A stretch of DNA of 64,000 nucleotides from Actinophytocola algeriensis (lineage in GTDB: Bacteria; Actinomycetota; Actinomycetes; Mycobacteriales; Pseudonocardiaceae). The stretch spans positions 620,001-684,000 of the forward strand of contig NZ_JACHJQ010000004.1 in the NCBI RefSeq assembly GCF_014203735.1, in the 5' to 3' direction. Under the pieces are notes generated by a model, which made no database searches, was not told where the DNA came from, and worked only from the letters and a program-made list of their open reading frames with translations. Below, one piece after another: positions 54,901 through 63,272 of this stretch. Each line of letters opens with the position of its first letter. Positions within the stretch are counted from its first letter, which is position 1. A program made the position numbers and the translations under genes.

Positions 54901-55950
54901 TCAGTGCGGGAAGGACTTGGCCGCGGCCAGGAACGCGTCGTTCTCCGCGGGGAGACCGATCGTGGCCCGCGCGCCCTCACCCGCGAACGCGCGGATGACG
55001 ACCTTCTGGTCCAGGCAGTGGTCGTTGAACTCGGCCGTGCGCTCGCCGAGCGGCAGCCACACGAAGTTCGCCTGTGACGCGGGCACGTCGTAGCCCATGT
55101 CCAGCAGCGCCTCGTGCACGCGGGTGCGTTCCACGGTCACGTCCGCGCACCGCGACATCAGCTCCGGCGCCGCCGCCATGGCCGCGATGCCCGCCGCCTG
55201 CGCGATCCGGTTGACCGAGAACGGGATCCCCACCTTGCGGACCCCGGCCGCCACGTCCAGCGACGCGGCGAGGAAACCGAGCCGGATGCCCGCGAGCGCA
55301 TACGCCTTGGAGAACGTCCGCAGCACGGCCACGTTCTGGCGGTCGAGGAACGTGAACCCGTCCGGCACGTCGGCGTCGGTGACGAACTCGCGGTACGCCT
55401 CGTCCAGCACCACCAGCACGTTCTCCGGGACGCGGTCCAGGAAGTCGGTCAGCTCGGCGGTGCGCAGCGCGGTGCCGGTGGGGTTGTTCGGGTTCGACAC
55501 GAACATCAGGCGCGTGCGGTCGGTGACCGCGGCCAGCATGCCGTCGAGGTCGAGCCCCTGGGCCGGCGTCAGCGGCACCTTCACCCCGGCGGCCATCGCG
55601 ATCTGCGTCACGATCGGATACGCCTCGAACGACCGCCACCCGAACACGACCTCGTCACCCGGCTCGCACGTCGCCTGCACCAGCTGCTGGCACAGGCTCA
55701 CCGAGCCGCAGCCGACCGCGAGCCGCGGCCGGTCGAGACCGAAGTGCTCCGCGGTCTTGTCGAGCAGGTCGTCCGCGCCCATCGCCGGGTAACGGTTGAC
55801 GTCGGCGGCCGCCTCGGCGATGGCGGTCAGCATGGACGCGGGCGGCGGGCCGGACAGCTCGTTGCTGGAGAGGATGACGGCCCCGGGCACCTTCCGGCCT
55901 GCGATGTAGTCGGGCAGGGAGGCGAGGTCGGCTCTGACGGTTACGGGCAT
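54901..55950 (-). CDS. Histidinol-phosphate/aromatic aminotransferase (HisC/Pat family)
   Basis: 349 residues from ATG 55950 (ATG 55962 possible). PLP fold type I: SNELSGPPPASM, SNPNNPTGTAL, LDEAYREFV, PLP lysine in RTFSKAYALAGIRLGF (K about 216). The IAGRKVPGAVILSSNE N-terminus resembles the actinobacterial phenylalanine/aromatic transaminase (Pat) rather than HisC of the his operon. Isolated from his genes, which favours the aromatic role. Confidence 0.87.
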   Translation of the reverse strand: MPVTVRADLASLPDYIAGRKVPGAVILSSNELSGPPPASMLTAIAEAAADVNRYPAMGADDLLDKTAEHFGLDRPRLAVGCGSVSLCQQLVQATCEPGDEVVFGWRSFEAYPIVTQIAMAAGVKVPLTPAQGLDLDGMLAAVTDRTRLMFVSNPNNPTGTALRTAELTDFLDRVPENVLVVLDEAYREFVTDADVPDGFTFLDRQNVAVLRTFSKAYALAGIRLGFLAASLDVAAGVRKVGIPFSVNRIAQAAGIAAMAAAPELMSRCADVTVERTRVHEALLDMGYDVPASQANFVWLPLGERTAEFNDHCLDQKVVIRAFAGEGARATIGLPAENDAFLAAAKSFPH

Positions 55951-55958
55951 GGCCCGCA

Positions 55959-56516
55959 TCATTCATCCGGGTGCCGGAAGAAGCAACACAATGTGCCCTG
56001 GAACCAAGCCCTGCGCACCTCGGTGAACCCGAGCTTGATCGCAACCCGTTGCGCGGGCACGTTCAGCGTCGGCGTGATGATCATCATCGGCAGGTCGGGG
56101 AAGGTGCGCCGCCCCCAGCCCAGCGCGGCGGCGACCATCTCGGGTGCGAAACCGCGGCCCCAGTGGCGGGAGAAGAGCCGGTAGAAGACGTTGAGGTAGG
56201 GGCCGTCGTCGGAGTACGAGAGCTGCAGCCCGCCGAACCCGATCAGCTCACCGGTGCGGGCCAGCTCGATCGCCCAGTACCCGAAGCCGAACTCGGCCCA
56301 GTGGTCGAGCCAGGAGGTGAACATCTGCCGCGACTCGTCCGGCGAACTGACCCCCTCCGGCCGGAACCGGACCATGTCGGGATCGGCGTGGATGGTGATC
56401 ATCGCGTCGACGTCGTCCGGCGTCAGCCTGCGCAGCACCAGCCGCGCGGTGGTGAACCGCTCCGGTCGGTCGTCCTCCGGGACGTGTGTCACCCCACCGA
56501 TGCTAACCATGCTCAC
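55959..56516 (-). CDS. GNAT-family N-acetyltransferase
   Basis: 185 residues, RimJ/RimL-like: TTARLVLRRLTPDDVDAM start, GYWAIELARTGELIGFGGL, YRLFSRHWGRGFAPEMVAAAL (acetyl-CoA loop) and NVPAQRVAIKLGFTEV. Substrate unknown. Its stop is 8 nt upstream of the aminotransferase, so the two may be co-transcribed. Confidence 0.85.
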   Translation of the reverse strand: MSMVSIGGVTHVPEDDRPERFTTARLVLRRLTPDDVDAMITIHADPDMVRFRPEGVSSPDESRQMFTSWLDHWAEFGFGYWAIELARTGELIGFGGLQLSYSDDGPYLNVFYRLFSRHWGRGFAPEMVAAALGWGRRTFPDLPMMIITPTLNVPAQRVAIKLGFTEVRRAWFQGTLCCFFRHPDE

Positions 56517-56535
56517 GGTGCCCCTGAGGCGGCCG

Positions 56536-56562
56536 ATGCCCCGAAAGACGCTTTCAGGGCAT
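56536..56562. repeat. GAAAGACGCTTTC palindromic repeat, copy 2
   Basis: ATGCCCCGAAAG (56536-56547), ACG, CTTTCAGGGCAT (56551-56562): 11 of 12 positions pair. The inner 13 bases are identical to copy 1 at 10344. It lies in the short gap between the hydrolase and GNAT genes and may end transcription. Confidence 0.7.
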
Positions 56563-56574
56563 TCGACGTCCTGA

Positions 56575-57309
56575 CTACTCCAGCCAGCGGGCCACCGCGC
56601 CCGTGAACTGCTCCGGGACCTCCAGCGGCGGCAGGTGCCCGGCGCCTGCCAGCACCACGACCTCCGCCTTCGGCATCAGGGCCGCCAGTGCGTCCGCTTC
56701 CTCGGCCGGGATCAGCGTGTCCTGCTCGCCGCGCACGATCAGCGTTGGCACGTCGCTGTTTCGCAGTATTTCCGACGAGTCCGGGCGGGCGGCCATCGCG
56801 CGCTGGGCCCACGCGATCGCGGCACCGTCCTGTTCGGACACCAGGGTGCGCACCGCCGCCACCACCTCCGGGCGGCGGTCCGTCGTTTCGCTGCCCAGCA
56901 GCGTGGGGAGGACCGCGTCCGGGACGAAGCCCGGGCCCTCCTCCTCGATGCGGGACGCCATCGCGTGGCGGTTGGCGCGGCCTGCGTCGGCGTCCGCGGT
57001 CGCCCGGGTCGACACCAGCAGCAGGCCGGCCACCAGCTCCGGCGCTTCGCGGAGCACGGCCATCGCCACGTAGCCGCCCATCGAGCAGCCACCCAGGACC
57101 ACCCGGCGGCCGCCGAGCCGATCGATGACATCCGTCGCCACCGTGGCCAGGTCCGGTTCGTCGTCGCCCAGCGAGGCGTCGCCGAAACCCCGCTGGTCCG
57201 GGGTGATCAGCTCGATGTGCTCGGCGATCCCGGGTCTCACCTCGTCCCACATCCGGTGGTCCAGCGGGAACGCGTGGAGCAGCACGAGCGGCGTCTCGGG
57301 GAAGCGCAT
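56575..57309 (-). CDS. Alpha/beta-hydrolase fold protein
   Basis: 244 residues from ATG 57309. LLHAFPLDHRMW oxyanion region, nucleophile elbow GGCSMGGYVAM (Ser about 94), acid in VRGEQDTLIP and catalytic histidine in GAGHLPPLE. Small lidded hydrolase; substrate unknown. Confidence 0.87.
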   Translation of the reverse strand: MRFPETPLVLLHAFPLDHRMWDEVRPGIAEHIELITPDQRGFGDASLGDDEPDLATVATDVIDRLGGRRVVLGGCSMGGYVAMAVLREAPELVAGLLLVSTRATADADAGRANRHAMASRIEEEGPGFVPDAVLPTLLGSETTDRRPEVVAAVRTLVSEQDGAAIAWAQRAMAARPDSSEILRNSDVPTLIVRGEQDTLIPAEEADALAALMPKAEVVVLAGAGHLPPLEVPEQFTGAVARWLE

Positions 57310-57326
57310 GACTCCATCCAAACAGC

Positions 57327-58448
57327 TCAGCGCCTGCGCCGCCGCCCTTTCCTGCGCGGTGTGGCCGCCTCGTCGTCGGGTGCCAGTGGGAGGTGGGGTG
57401 GTTCTTCGTCGTCGTCCAGCAGGCCCAGCACCTCCGCCGCTATGCGTTGTGCGGACTCGGCCAGGGACGTGCCATCCTCGCCCGCGCGGCGCAGGGCCGA
57501 CGAGCGGAGGCGGGTGTAGCCGCGGACGGACACCGGGCGGCGGGAGCGGAGCGCGTACTCCGGGTTCTCGTTCAGCGCCTCGGCCAGCTCCAGGTCCACC
57601 AGGACCGTGCTCGGCCTGGCGACCGAGGTCAGTCGGCTCGCGATGTTGACCACCGAGCCGTACACGTCGCCGAAGCGGCTGAGCACCCGGCCGTAGGCGA
57701 GGCCCGCCCGCAGCGACGGCACCCCGTCCTCCTTGTCGGCGCGGTCGAGGAGGCTCAGCGCGATCTCGGCGCCGTCGGCGGGTGAGTCGGCGACGAACAG
57801 CACCTCGTCGCCGAGCATCTTCACGATGCGGCCGTGGTTCTCGGCGACGATGTCGGCGGCGAGCGCCTCGAAGCGGTCCACGACCGCGACCAGCTCGGCC
57901 TCGTTGGAGCGGCGGGTGAGGGTGGTGAAGCCGACCATGTCGGCGAACCCGACGACCTGGCGGTGCTCGTCGAGGTTCTCGCCGGGCGACCCGAGCATGC
58001 GGACCGAGTTGGCGGCGAGGTGCCTGCGCCACACGTAGTCCTGCAGCGCCTCGAGCTCGGGCGTGAGGTGTTCGACGAGCCGGGCGAGCTGGCGGTCGTC
58101 GGCGCCGATCTCCGGGTTCGCGGCGAGGACGTCGCGCAGCATGTGGACCTGGGACTCGGCGAGGCGCGACATGTGCTGGCCGATCATGCGCGCGGTCGCC
58201 GTCGCGATCGACGGGTCGACGATGCCGCCGCGGATCAGCTCGCTCGTGATGCGCAGCGCGCGGACGTCGCCGTCGGTGAAGACCGCGGCGTCGTCGTCCT
58301 GCGTGGCGAAGCCGAGGGCACGCCAGAGCGCCCTGGAGCGTTCCGGTGGCACACCGGTGATCTCGGCGACCTCAGTACGGGTGTACTGGCGGCTGCCGCC
58401 CAGGAGGATGCGCTCGAGGCGCTGCTGGAGCGCCTCGTCGTCGGTCAC
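57327..58448 (-). CDS. Class III adenylate/guanylate cyclase with N-terminal regulatory domain
   Basis: 373 residues, soluble. N-terminal helical regulatory domain (about 1-150), similar in layout to the pH-sensing Rv1264 type of mycobacteria, then a class III catalytic domain (about 165-325): metal Asp in VGFADMVGFTTL, KMLGDEVLFV (purine-specifying Lys and second metal Asp), YGSVVNIASRL (transition-state Asn/Arg). Should make cAMP. A basic C-terminal tail (RRKGRRRRR) is unusual. Confidence 0.87.
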   Translation of the reverse strand: MTDDEALQQRLERILLGGSRQYTRTEVAEITGVPPERSRALWRALGFATQDDDAAVFTDGDVRALRITSELIRGGIVDPSIATATARMIGQHMSRLAESQVHMLRDVLAANPEIGADDRQLARLVEHLTPELEALQDYVWRRHLAANSVRMLGSPGENLDEHRQVVGFADMVGFTTLTRRSNEAELVAVVDRFEALAADIVAENHGRIVKMLGDEVLFVADSPADGAEIALSLLDRADKEDGVPSLRAGLAYGRVLSRFGDVYGSVVNIASRLTSVARPSTVLVDLELAEALNENPEYALRSRRPVSVRGYTRLRSSALRRAGEDGTSLAESAQRIAAEVLGLLDDDEEPPHLPLAPDDEAATPRRKGRRRRR

Positions 58449-58476
58449 GACGTCTCGCTCCGCGGGCTCCGCCGAG

Positions 58477-58929
58477 TCACGTCGTGTGGACGATGAGCAC
58501 GTCCACGCCGGACTTGCGTGCCACCTCCGACGGGACCGAGCCCAGGAGCCGCCCCGCCAGGGAGTTGAGGCCGCGGTTGCCGACCACCAGCAGGTCCGCC
58601 GCGCGCTCCTTGACGACCTTGGTGAGCATCGGGACCGGTTCCCCGTCGACCACCACGGTGTCGATCTTCACCGCGCCCTGCTTCTTCGCCCGCTCGGAGG
58701 CCGCACGTACCGACTCCTCGGCAGGCGACGAGCCGACGACCTGGTAGGCGACATCCGAACCCAGTTCGTCCTGGGCGCGGGTGACGTCCTCCTGGCGCGC
58801 GGGGTGGTAGGCGCAGGCGATGACGAGGGTGGCGTCCGCGTCGGCCGCGATGCGTGCGGCCCGGTCCACCGCGAGGTAGGACGAGTCGGAGCCGTCCGTG
58901 CCGACGACCACGGTCTGGTAAGCCGTCAT
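58477..58929 (-). CDS. Universal stress protein (UspA family)
   Basis: 150 residues from ATG 58929 (GGGAGGA upstream). One Usp domain: VVVGTDGSDSSYLAVDRAARIA, and the ATP-binding GNRGLNSLAGRLLGSVPSEV motif (G-2x-G-9x-G). The 31-bp tandem repeats begin 12 nt upstream of the start codon, so they lie in the 5' region or promoter of this gene. Confidence 0.9.
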   Translation of the reverse strand: MTAYQTVVVGTDGSDSSYLAVDRAARIAADADATLVIACAYHPARQEDVTRAQDELGSDVAYQVVGSSPAEESVRAASERAKKQGAVKIDTVVVDGEPVPMLTKVVKERAADLLVVGNRGLNSLAGRLLGSVPSEVARKSGVDVLIVHTT

Positions 58930-58940
58930 GTGTCCTCCCT

Positions 58941-59033
58941 GCTGAGCGGAGCTTGTGGAGCGAACATCTGTGCTGAGCGGAGCTTGTGGAGCGAACATCT
59001 GTGCTGAGCGGAGCTTGTGGAGCGAACATCTCT
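58941..59033 (-). repeat. Three tandem 31-bp GAGCG repeats upstream of the Usp gene
   Basis: Copies at 58941-58971, 58972-59002 and 59003-59033. Each reads GCTGAGCGGAGCTTGTGGAG then CGAACATCTGT; the last ends CTCT instead of CTGT. The unit is one of the dispersed family at 3851, 15371 and 47435, here amplified and inverted relative to the Usp gene. Confidence 0.9.
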
Positions 59034-59138
59034 GTACCTACTCGTGCGTAAACCTACCGTGGTGGGTGGTTTCTTCGCACGGGGTGTGAGGGCTGATTTC
59101 CGCCGGATCGGCTCCCGTGCGTGCTCCAGGCTTGGGTC

Positions 59139-59552
59139 ATGTACGTGATTCGGCCGTTGACGGTTCGTGGTGACGGGGTGGCGGTGGTGGCGTCCGGCGG
59201 GGAGCCGCTGCGGTGTTGTCTGCGGGACGCGTCGGCGGGGGAGGAGTTGGTCTTGTTCAACTACTCGCCGCCGCTGCCCGCGCCGTCGCCCTATGAGGAG
59301 CGTGGGGCGGTGTTCGCGCACGCTTCCTCTTGTGCGGGGCCGGTTTCCGCCGGATATCCGGCGGAGTGGGTGGGGCGGCCGCAGGTGTTGCGGGCCTATG
59401 ACGCGCGGGGCTGGATCCATCCGGCCACCCGGGTGCACGACGGGTCGGATCCGGAGGGGGCGCTCGCGGCGGTGTTCGCCGATCCGGAGGTGGTGGAGGT
59501 GCACAGCCGGAACGTGGCTTACGGGTGCTTCATGTTCGCGATCACGCGGTGA
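59139..59552 (+). CDS. DUF1203 family protein
   Basis: 137 residues from ATG 59139 (GTG 59121 possible). GGEPLRCCLRDASAGEELVLFNYSPP and ERGAVFAHASSCAGP are typical of DUF1203. Cytosolic; unknown function. The upstream gap (59034-59138) contains no further element I recognise. Confidence 0.78.
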   Translation: MYVIRPLTVRGDGVAVVASGGEPLRCCLRDASAGEELVLFNYSPPLPAPSPYEERGAVFAHASSCAGPVSAGYPAEWVGRPQVLRAYDARGWIHPATRVHDGSDPEGALAAVFADPEVVEVHSRNVAYGCFMFAITR

Positions 59553-59642
59553 CGGGGTTGGCCTCCGGCCCCCGGTTCCAGCGTCTCATGGGGGACTGAC
59601 GGTGACGGTGGGTTGTCCACAGATGGGGTGTGGCGGCCAATC

Positions 59643-59665
59643 TTGTCGGTGATCGTCGTTACGCT
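59643..59665 (+). promoter_or_regulatory. RecA-NDp/PafBC-type DNA-damage promoter, orphan copy 2
   Basis: TTGTCGGTG (59643-59651), 8 nt, TACGCT (59660-59665): exact PafBC consensus. The following GGATTTCGGGGG is identical to copy 1 at 12015. It faces the 3' end of the deaminase gene, which is on the other strand; no sense gene follows. TTGTCCACA (59613-59621), a DnaA-box-like word, is upstream. Confidence 0.75.
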
Positions 59666-59725
59666 GGATTTCGGGGGGCCGACGGCCGCGGTTGATCCTG
59701 GGCGGGGTTGTTGTGTGGCTTGGCT

Positions 59726-60160
59726 TTACTCGCCTATGTCCTCGTACCAGAGGGCCGGGTTGGCTTCGATGAAGTCCGTCATCAGGCCTACGCAGGTCTG
59801 GTCGTCGACGATCTCGATCGTGGTGCCGTGCTCGGCCAGCCAGTCGTGGCCGCCGTGGAAGGTGGTCGCCTCGCCGATGATGACCCGCGGGATGTTGAAC
59901 TGGCGCACCAGGCCGCTGCAGTACCAGCACGGGGACAGGGTGGTCACCATGATGGTGTCCCGGTAGTGCCTTCTGCGGCCCGCGTTGCGGAAGGCGGCCG
60001 TCTCCGCGTGCATGGAGGGGTCGTCGTCCTGGACTCGGCGGTTGTGGCCGCTGCCCAGCAGCTCGCCGTCCGTGGTGAAGAGGGCGGCGCCGATCGGGAT
60101 GCCGCCCTCTGCCAAGCCTTGTCTGGCCTCCGCTATCGCGACGGCCAGCAGCTGGGTCAC
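59726..60160 (-). CDS. Zinc cytosine deaminase, yeast Fcy1 type
   Basis: 144 residues from GTG 60160, overlapping the previous gene's stop (GTGA). Deaminase motifs HAETAAF (zinc His and proton-shuttle Glu) and SPCWYC (zinc cysteines). GGIPIGAALF, RGHN-like GSGHNRRVQ and the C-terminal WYEDIGE closely follow yeast cytosine deaminase, not TadA or the CodA amidohydrolase. Converts cytosine to uracil for pyrimidine salvage. Its coupling to a coiled-coil gene is unexplained. Confidence 0.85.
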   Translation of the reverse strand: MTQLLAVAIAEARQGLAEGGIPIGAALFTTDGELLGSGHNRRVQDDDPSMHAETAAFRNAGRRRHYRDTIMVTTLSPCWYCSGLVRQFNIPRVIIGEATTFHGGHDWLAEHGTTIEIVDDQTCVGLMTDFIEANPALWYEDIGE

Positions 60161-61254
60161 CTCGCGATGCGCTTCGTCTTCGCGGCCGAGACCTCCGGCG
60201 GAATGGGGGGTGCGTCCGTGGCGCCGGACGTCTCCCACTTCTCCTTCGGCGGGCCGGGCATCGGGTTCCGGTCGCGGGGCGCCGGGGTCGGCTTGGCGCC
60301 CGCGTCCGCCGCGTCGGCCAGTTCGTCGGGCAGGGGCTCGAAGGCCGGGACCGCGTTCTCCAGGTAAGCGTGGGCGTCCACGACCAGCTCGCGGGCCGAC
60401 GACAGTTGTTCTGCGACCTTCGCGCGGAGTTTGCGCAGGGCGGCCACGCGCTGGGCGGCGTGGTTGATCCTGCGGTTCGACTCCTCCGTCGCCTCGCGGA
60501 CGCGGCGGTTGGCCTCGTCTGTCGCCTCCTGCAGGCGGGCGGTCGCCTCGGTCATGGCCTCGTGGCGGCGGCGGTTGGCTTCCTCGGTGGCCTCGCGGAC
60601 GCGGCGTTCGGCCTCCGACTTCGACGTCGCCTCCTGCTCGGCCAGCGCGCGCATCGACTCGGTGCGGCGGGAGGCCATCGCGATCTCGAAGTCCTCCTCC
60701 ACCTGCGTGCGGCGGGCCTGGGCGGCGATGTCGGTGGCCTCGGCCTCGGACTTGGCCTGGGAGACGATCTCGTCGGCGGACTTGCGGGCCTTCTCCAGGA
60801 CACCGCGGTGCTCGTTCTCCATCGCGATGCGGCGCTCGTCCAGCTCCTTGAGCTGGACCTCGTACTTGCCGCGCAGCTCGTCGGCCTCGGCGTTGGCCTT
60901 CGCGCGGACGTGGTCGGCCTCGGCGTTGGCCTTGGCGCGGATCTCCTCGCATTCCTCCTGCGTGAGGCGGAGCATGCGCTGCAGGCGCTCAGAAAGGCCC
61001 TCGAGGGTCGTCGGCGGTTGAGCGAGGCGCTCGACCTGTTTGTTCAGGTCGTCGATCGTGGTTCGGGCCACCTCGAGCTGGGACGTGAGCTCAGCCGCCT
61101 GCGCCGCCGCCGCGTTGCGATCGGCAGCGAGGATCTTCAGCTGGCTGTCCAACTGCTCGAGGTGTTCCTCGACCTGCATTCGACTGTAGCCGCGCTTGGT
61201 GATGTCGAAGCCGGCTCCCAGCGGTACAAGATCACGTTCTTCGCCCAGCGCCAT
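60157..61254 (-). CDS. DivIVA-domain coiled-coil protein (FilP/Scy-like)
   Basis: 365 residues. Short N-terminal DivIVA-like motif FDITKRGYSRMQVEEHLEQLD (about 16-36), then almost continuous coiled coil to about residue 295, including hendecad-like repeats EATEEANRR/EATDEANRR/EATEESNRR, and a Pro-rich C-terminal tail (315-365). Proteins of this build organise polar growth or filaments in actinomycetes. Exact role not determined. Start ATG 61254. Confidence 0.8.
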   Translation of the reverse strand: MALGEERDLVPLGAGFDITKRGYSRMQVEEHLEQLDSQLKILAADRNAAAAQAAELTSQLEVARTTIDDLNKQVERLAQPPTTLEGLSERLQRMLRLTQEECEEIRAKANAEADHVRAKANAEADELRGKYEVQLKELDERRIAMENEHRGVLEKARKSADEIVSQAKSEAEATDIAAQARRTQVEEDFEIAMASRRTESMRALAEQEATSKSEAERRVREATEEANRRRHEAMTEATARLQEATDEANRRVREATEESNRRINHAAQRVAALRKLRAKVAEQLSSARELVVDAHAYLENAVPAFEPLPDELADAADAGAKPTPAPRDRNPMPGPPKEKWETSGATDAPPIPPEVSAAKTKRIAR

Positions 61255-61290
61255 GGCACCACGCTACCTTGCTCGGCGGAGTAGGACGGG

Positions 61291-62622
61291 TCAGACGCCG
61301 CGGAACCGGTTGATGGCCGAAAGATGTTGCTCGCGCAACTCCGGATTCCGTACTCCCAGGCCCTCTTCCGGTGCGAGGCACAGCACGCCGACCTTGCCCT
61401 GGTGCGTGTTCCTGTGCACGTCGTACGCCGCCTGGCCGGTCTCCTCCATCGGGTACACACCGGACAGTGTGGGGTGGATCTTTCCCTTGGCGACCAACCT
61501 GTTCGCCTCCCACGCCTCGCGGTAGTTCGCGAAGTGCGAGCCGATGATGTTCTTCAGGTTCATCCAGAGGTACCGGTTGTCGTACTGGTGCATGAATCCG
61601 CTCGTCGACGCACAGGTCACGATCGTCCCGCCCTTGCGGGCCACGTACACGCTCGCGCCGAACGTCTCCTTGCCGGGGTGCTCGAACACGATGTCCGGGT
61701 CGTCACCGCCGGTGAGCTCACGGATCCTTGCGCCGAAACGCTTCCACTCCTTCGGGTCCTGGTTGTTCTCGTCCTTCCAGAACCGGTAACCCTCCGCGTT
61801 GCGGTCGATGATCAGCTCGGCGCCCATCTTCCGGCAGATGTCCGCCTTCTCCTGGCTCGACACAACGCACACCGGCGTCGCGCCGCCGTTCAGCGCGAAC
61901 TGCGTCGCGTACGAGCCGAGGCCGCCGGAGGCGCCCCAGATCAGCACGGTGTCGCCCTGCTTCATGCCCGCACCGTTGCGGGAGACCAGCTGCCGGTACG
62001 CGGTCGAGTTCACCAGGCCGGGGCAGGCGGCCTCCTCCCACGACAGGTGCGCGGGCTTGGGCATCAGCTGGTTCGACTTGACCAGCGCCAGCTCGGCGAG
62101 CCCGCCGAAGTTCGTCTCGAAGCCCCAGATCCGCTGCTCGGGGTCGAGCATCGTGTCGTTGTGGCCGTCCGGGTGCTCCAGCTCGACGTTGAGGCAGTGC
62201 GCGACGACCTCGTCGCCGGGCTGCCACGCGTTCACGCCGGGGCCGGTGCGCAGCACGACGCCCGCGAGGTCGGAGCCGACCACGTGGTAGGGCTGGTCGT
62301 GGCGCTTGGCCAGGGGAGAGGTCTTGCCGTAGCGGCGGAGGAAGCCGAAGGTGTCCATCGGCTCGAAGATCGAGGTCCACACCGTGTTGTAGTTGATGGC
62401 GCTCGCCATGACGGCGACCAGCGCCTCGCCGGGGCCCAGCTCCGGGGTGGGCACCTCGTCGACGTGCAGCGACTCGCGCGGGTCCTTGTCGGCGTGCGCG
62501 CGGTCGGCGAACATCTCGACCTCGTCGGCGCGCACGGTCACGCCGCGATACGACTCAGGTACCGGCAGCGTGCCGAGAGAGGCCAGATCGCCTGCGAGGA
62601 TGGCGTCGAGAATCTTCTGCAT
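61291..62622 (-). CDS. ccr: Crotonyl-CoA carboxylase/reductase
   Basis: NADPH-dependent reductive carboxylation of crotonyl-CoA to (2S)-ethylmalonyl-CoA, key step of the ethylmalonyl-CoA pathway and source of polyketide extender units. 443-residue MDR protein. CO2-pocket residues defined for the Kitasatospora enzyme are present, shifted by two: N79 (INYNTVW), F168-E169 (WGFETNFGG), H363 (GSHFANY). Nucleotide motif IWGASGGLGSYATQ (about 228-241). The promoter element overlaps the -10 only 8 nt before the ATG, so the mRNA is probably leaderless. Confidence 0.95.
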   Translation of the reverse strand: MQKILDAILAGDLASLGTLPVPESYRGVTVRADEVEMFADRAHADKDPRESLHVDEVPTPELGPGEALVAVMASAINYNTVWTSIFEPMDTFGFLRRYGKTSPLAKRHDQPYHVVGSDLAGVVLRTGPGVNAWQPGDEVVAHCLNVELEHPDGHNDTMLDPEQRIWGFETNFGGLAELALVKSNQLMPKPAHLSWEEAACPGLVNSTAYRQLVSRNGAGMKQGDTVLIWGASGGLGSYATQFALNGGATPVCVVSSQEKADICRKMGAELIIDRNAEGYRFWKDENNQDPKEWKRFGARIRELTGGDDPDIVFEHPGKETFGASVYVARKGGTIVTCASTSGFMHQYDNRYLWMNLKNIIGSHFANYREAWEANRLVAKGKIHPTLSGVYPMEETGQAAYDVHRNTHQGKVGVLCLAPEEGLGVRNPELREQHLSAINRFRGV

Positions 62623-62630
62623 GCCCGCCG

Positions 62631-62648
62631 ACGCTACCGGCCAGTAAC
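62631..62648 (-). promoter_or_regulatory. Shared C4-pathway promoter element, copy upstream of ccr
   Basis: On the minus strand GTTACTGGCCGGTAGCGT, ending in the -10 hexamer TAGCGT, 8 nt before the ccr ATG. The core TACTGGCCGGTA is a near-palindrome (5 of 6 pairs). Confidence 0.7.
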
Positions 62649-62812
62649 GTTTCAGAAGAAGCCTGGCGAGAGCTGGGTCACTCGGTGGTGTGGTCCCGGC
62701 ACACCTCGATATGGAGCTGTGACACACGAGACGCCGGGGCTTGTTTGACCGGGCGGCCAACCAAGGAGCACTATCGGATGCAGAGGCTCTCACTGACACG
62801 GAGGTGGTCTCG

Positions 62813-63187
62813 ATGGCAGAAACCGCGGTCCGGCCGTGGACCCGCCCGCATGACTGGGCGGAGGTGGTCCTGGGTGTCGTGGCGCTGCTGTCCTTCCTGT
62901 GGACGGACACCAACAACGCCGCGATGTGGACGATGATCGTGCTCGGCGCGCTCGTCGCACTCGACGGGCTCGCGTCCCTGGCGATGCCGGGGATGGTCTA
63001 CGGCGAGGGGATTCAGGTGCTCCTCGGCGTGCTCATGTTCATCTCCCCCTGGGTGATGGGTTACACCGAGTTCGGTGCGATCTCCTGGACGTCCTGGATC
63101 ATCGGTGCGCTGACGGTCATCGCAGGCGCCGCCGCACTGCCGGTCGCCCAGCAGGCGCACCGGTCCGGTGTCGCCGGGCAGCACTGA
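62813..63187 (+). CDS. SPW-repeat membrane protein
   Basis: 124 residues from ATG 62813 (GGAGG 7 nt upstream). Four hydrophobic segments; the first half has HDWAEVVLGVVALLSFLW and the second FISPWVMGYTEFGAISWTSWIIGA with the SPW motif. Small actinobacterial membrane protein of unknown function. Divergent from ccr; 190-bp gap. Confidence 0.8.
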   Translation: MAETAVRPWTRPHDWAEVVLGVVALLSFLWTDTNNAAMWTMIVLGALVALDGLASLAMPGMVYGEGIQVLLGVLMFISPWVMGYTEFGAISWTSWIIGALTVIAGAAALPVAQQAHRSGVAGQH

Positions 63188-63272
63188 GGTCAGCACGCAC
63201 GCGCGGTCCGCACGTGGCCCCCGGGGTTACGTCGTGGGCCGCGCGCCGTCTTGTTCGTTCCGGAGGCACCCG

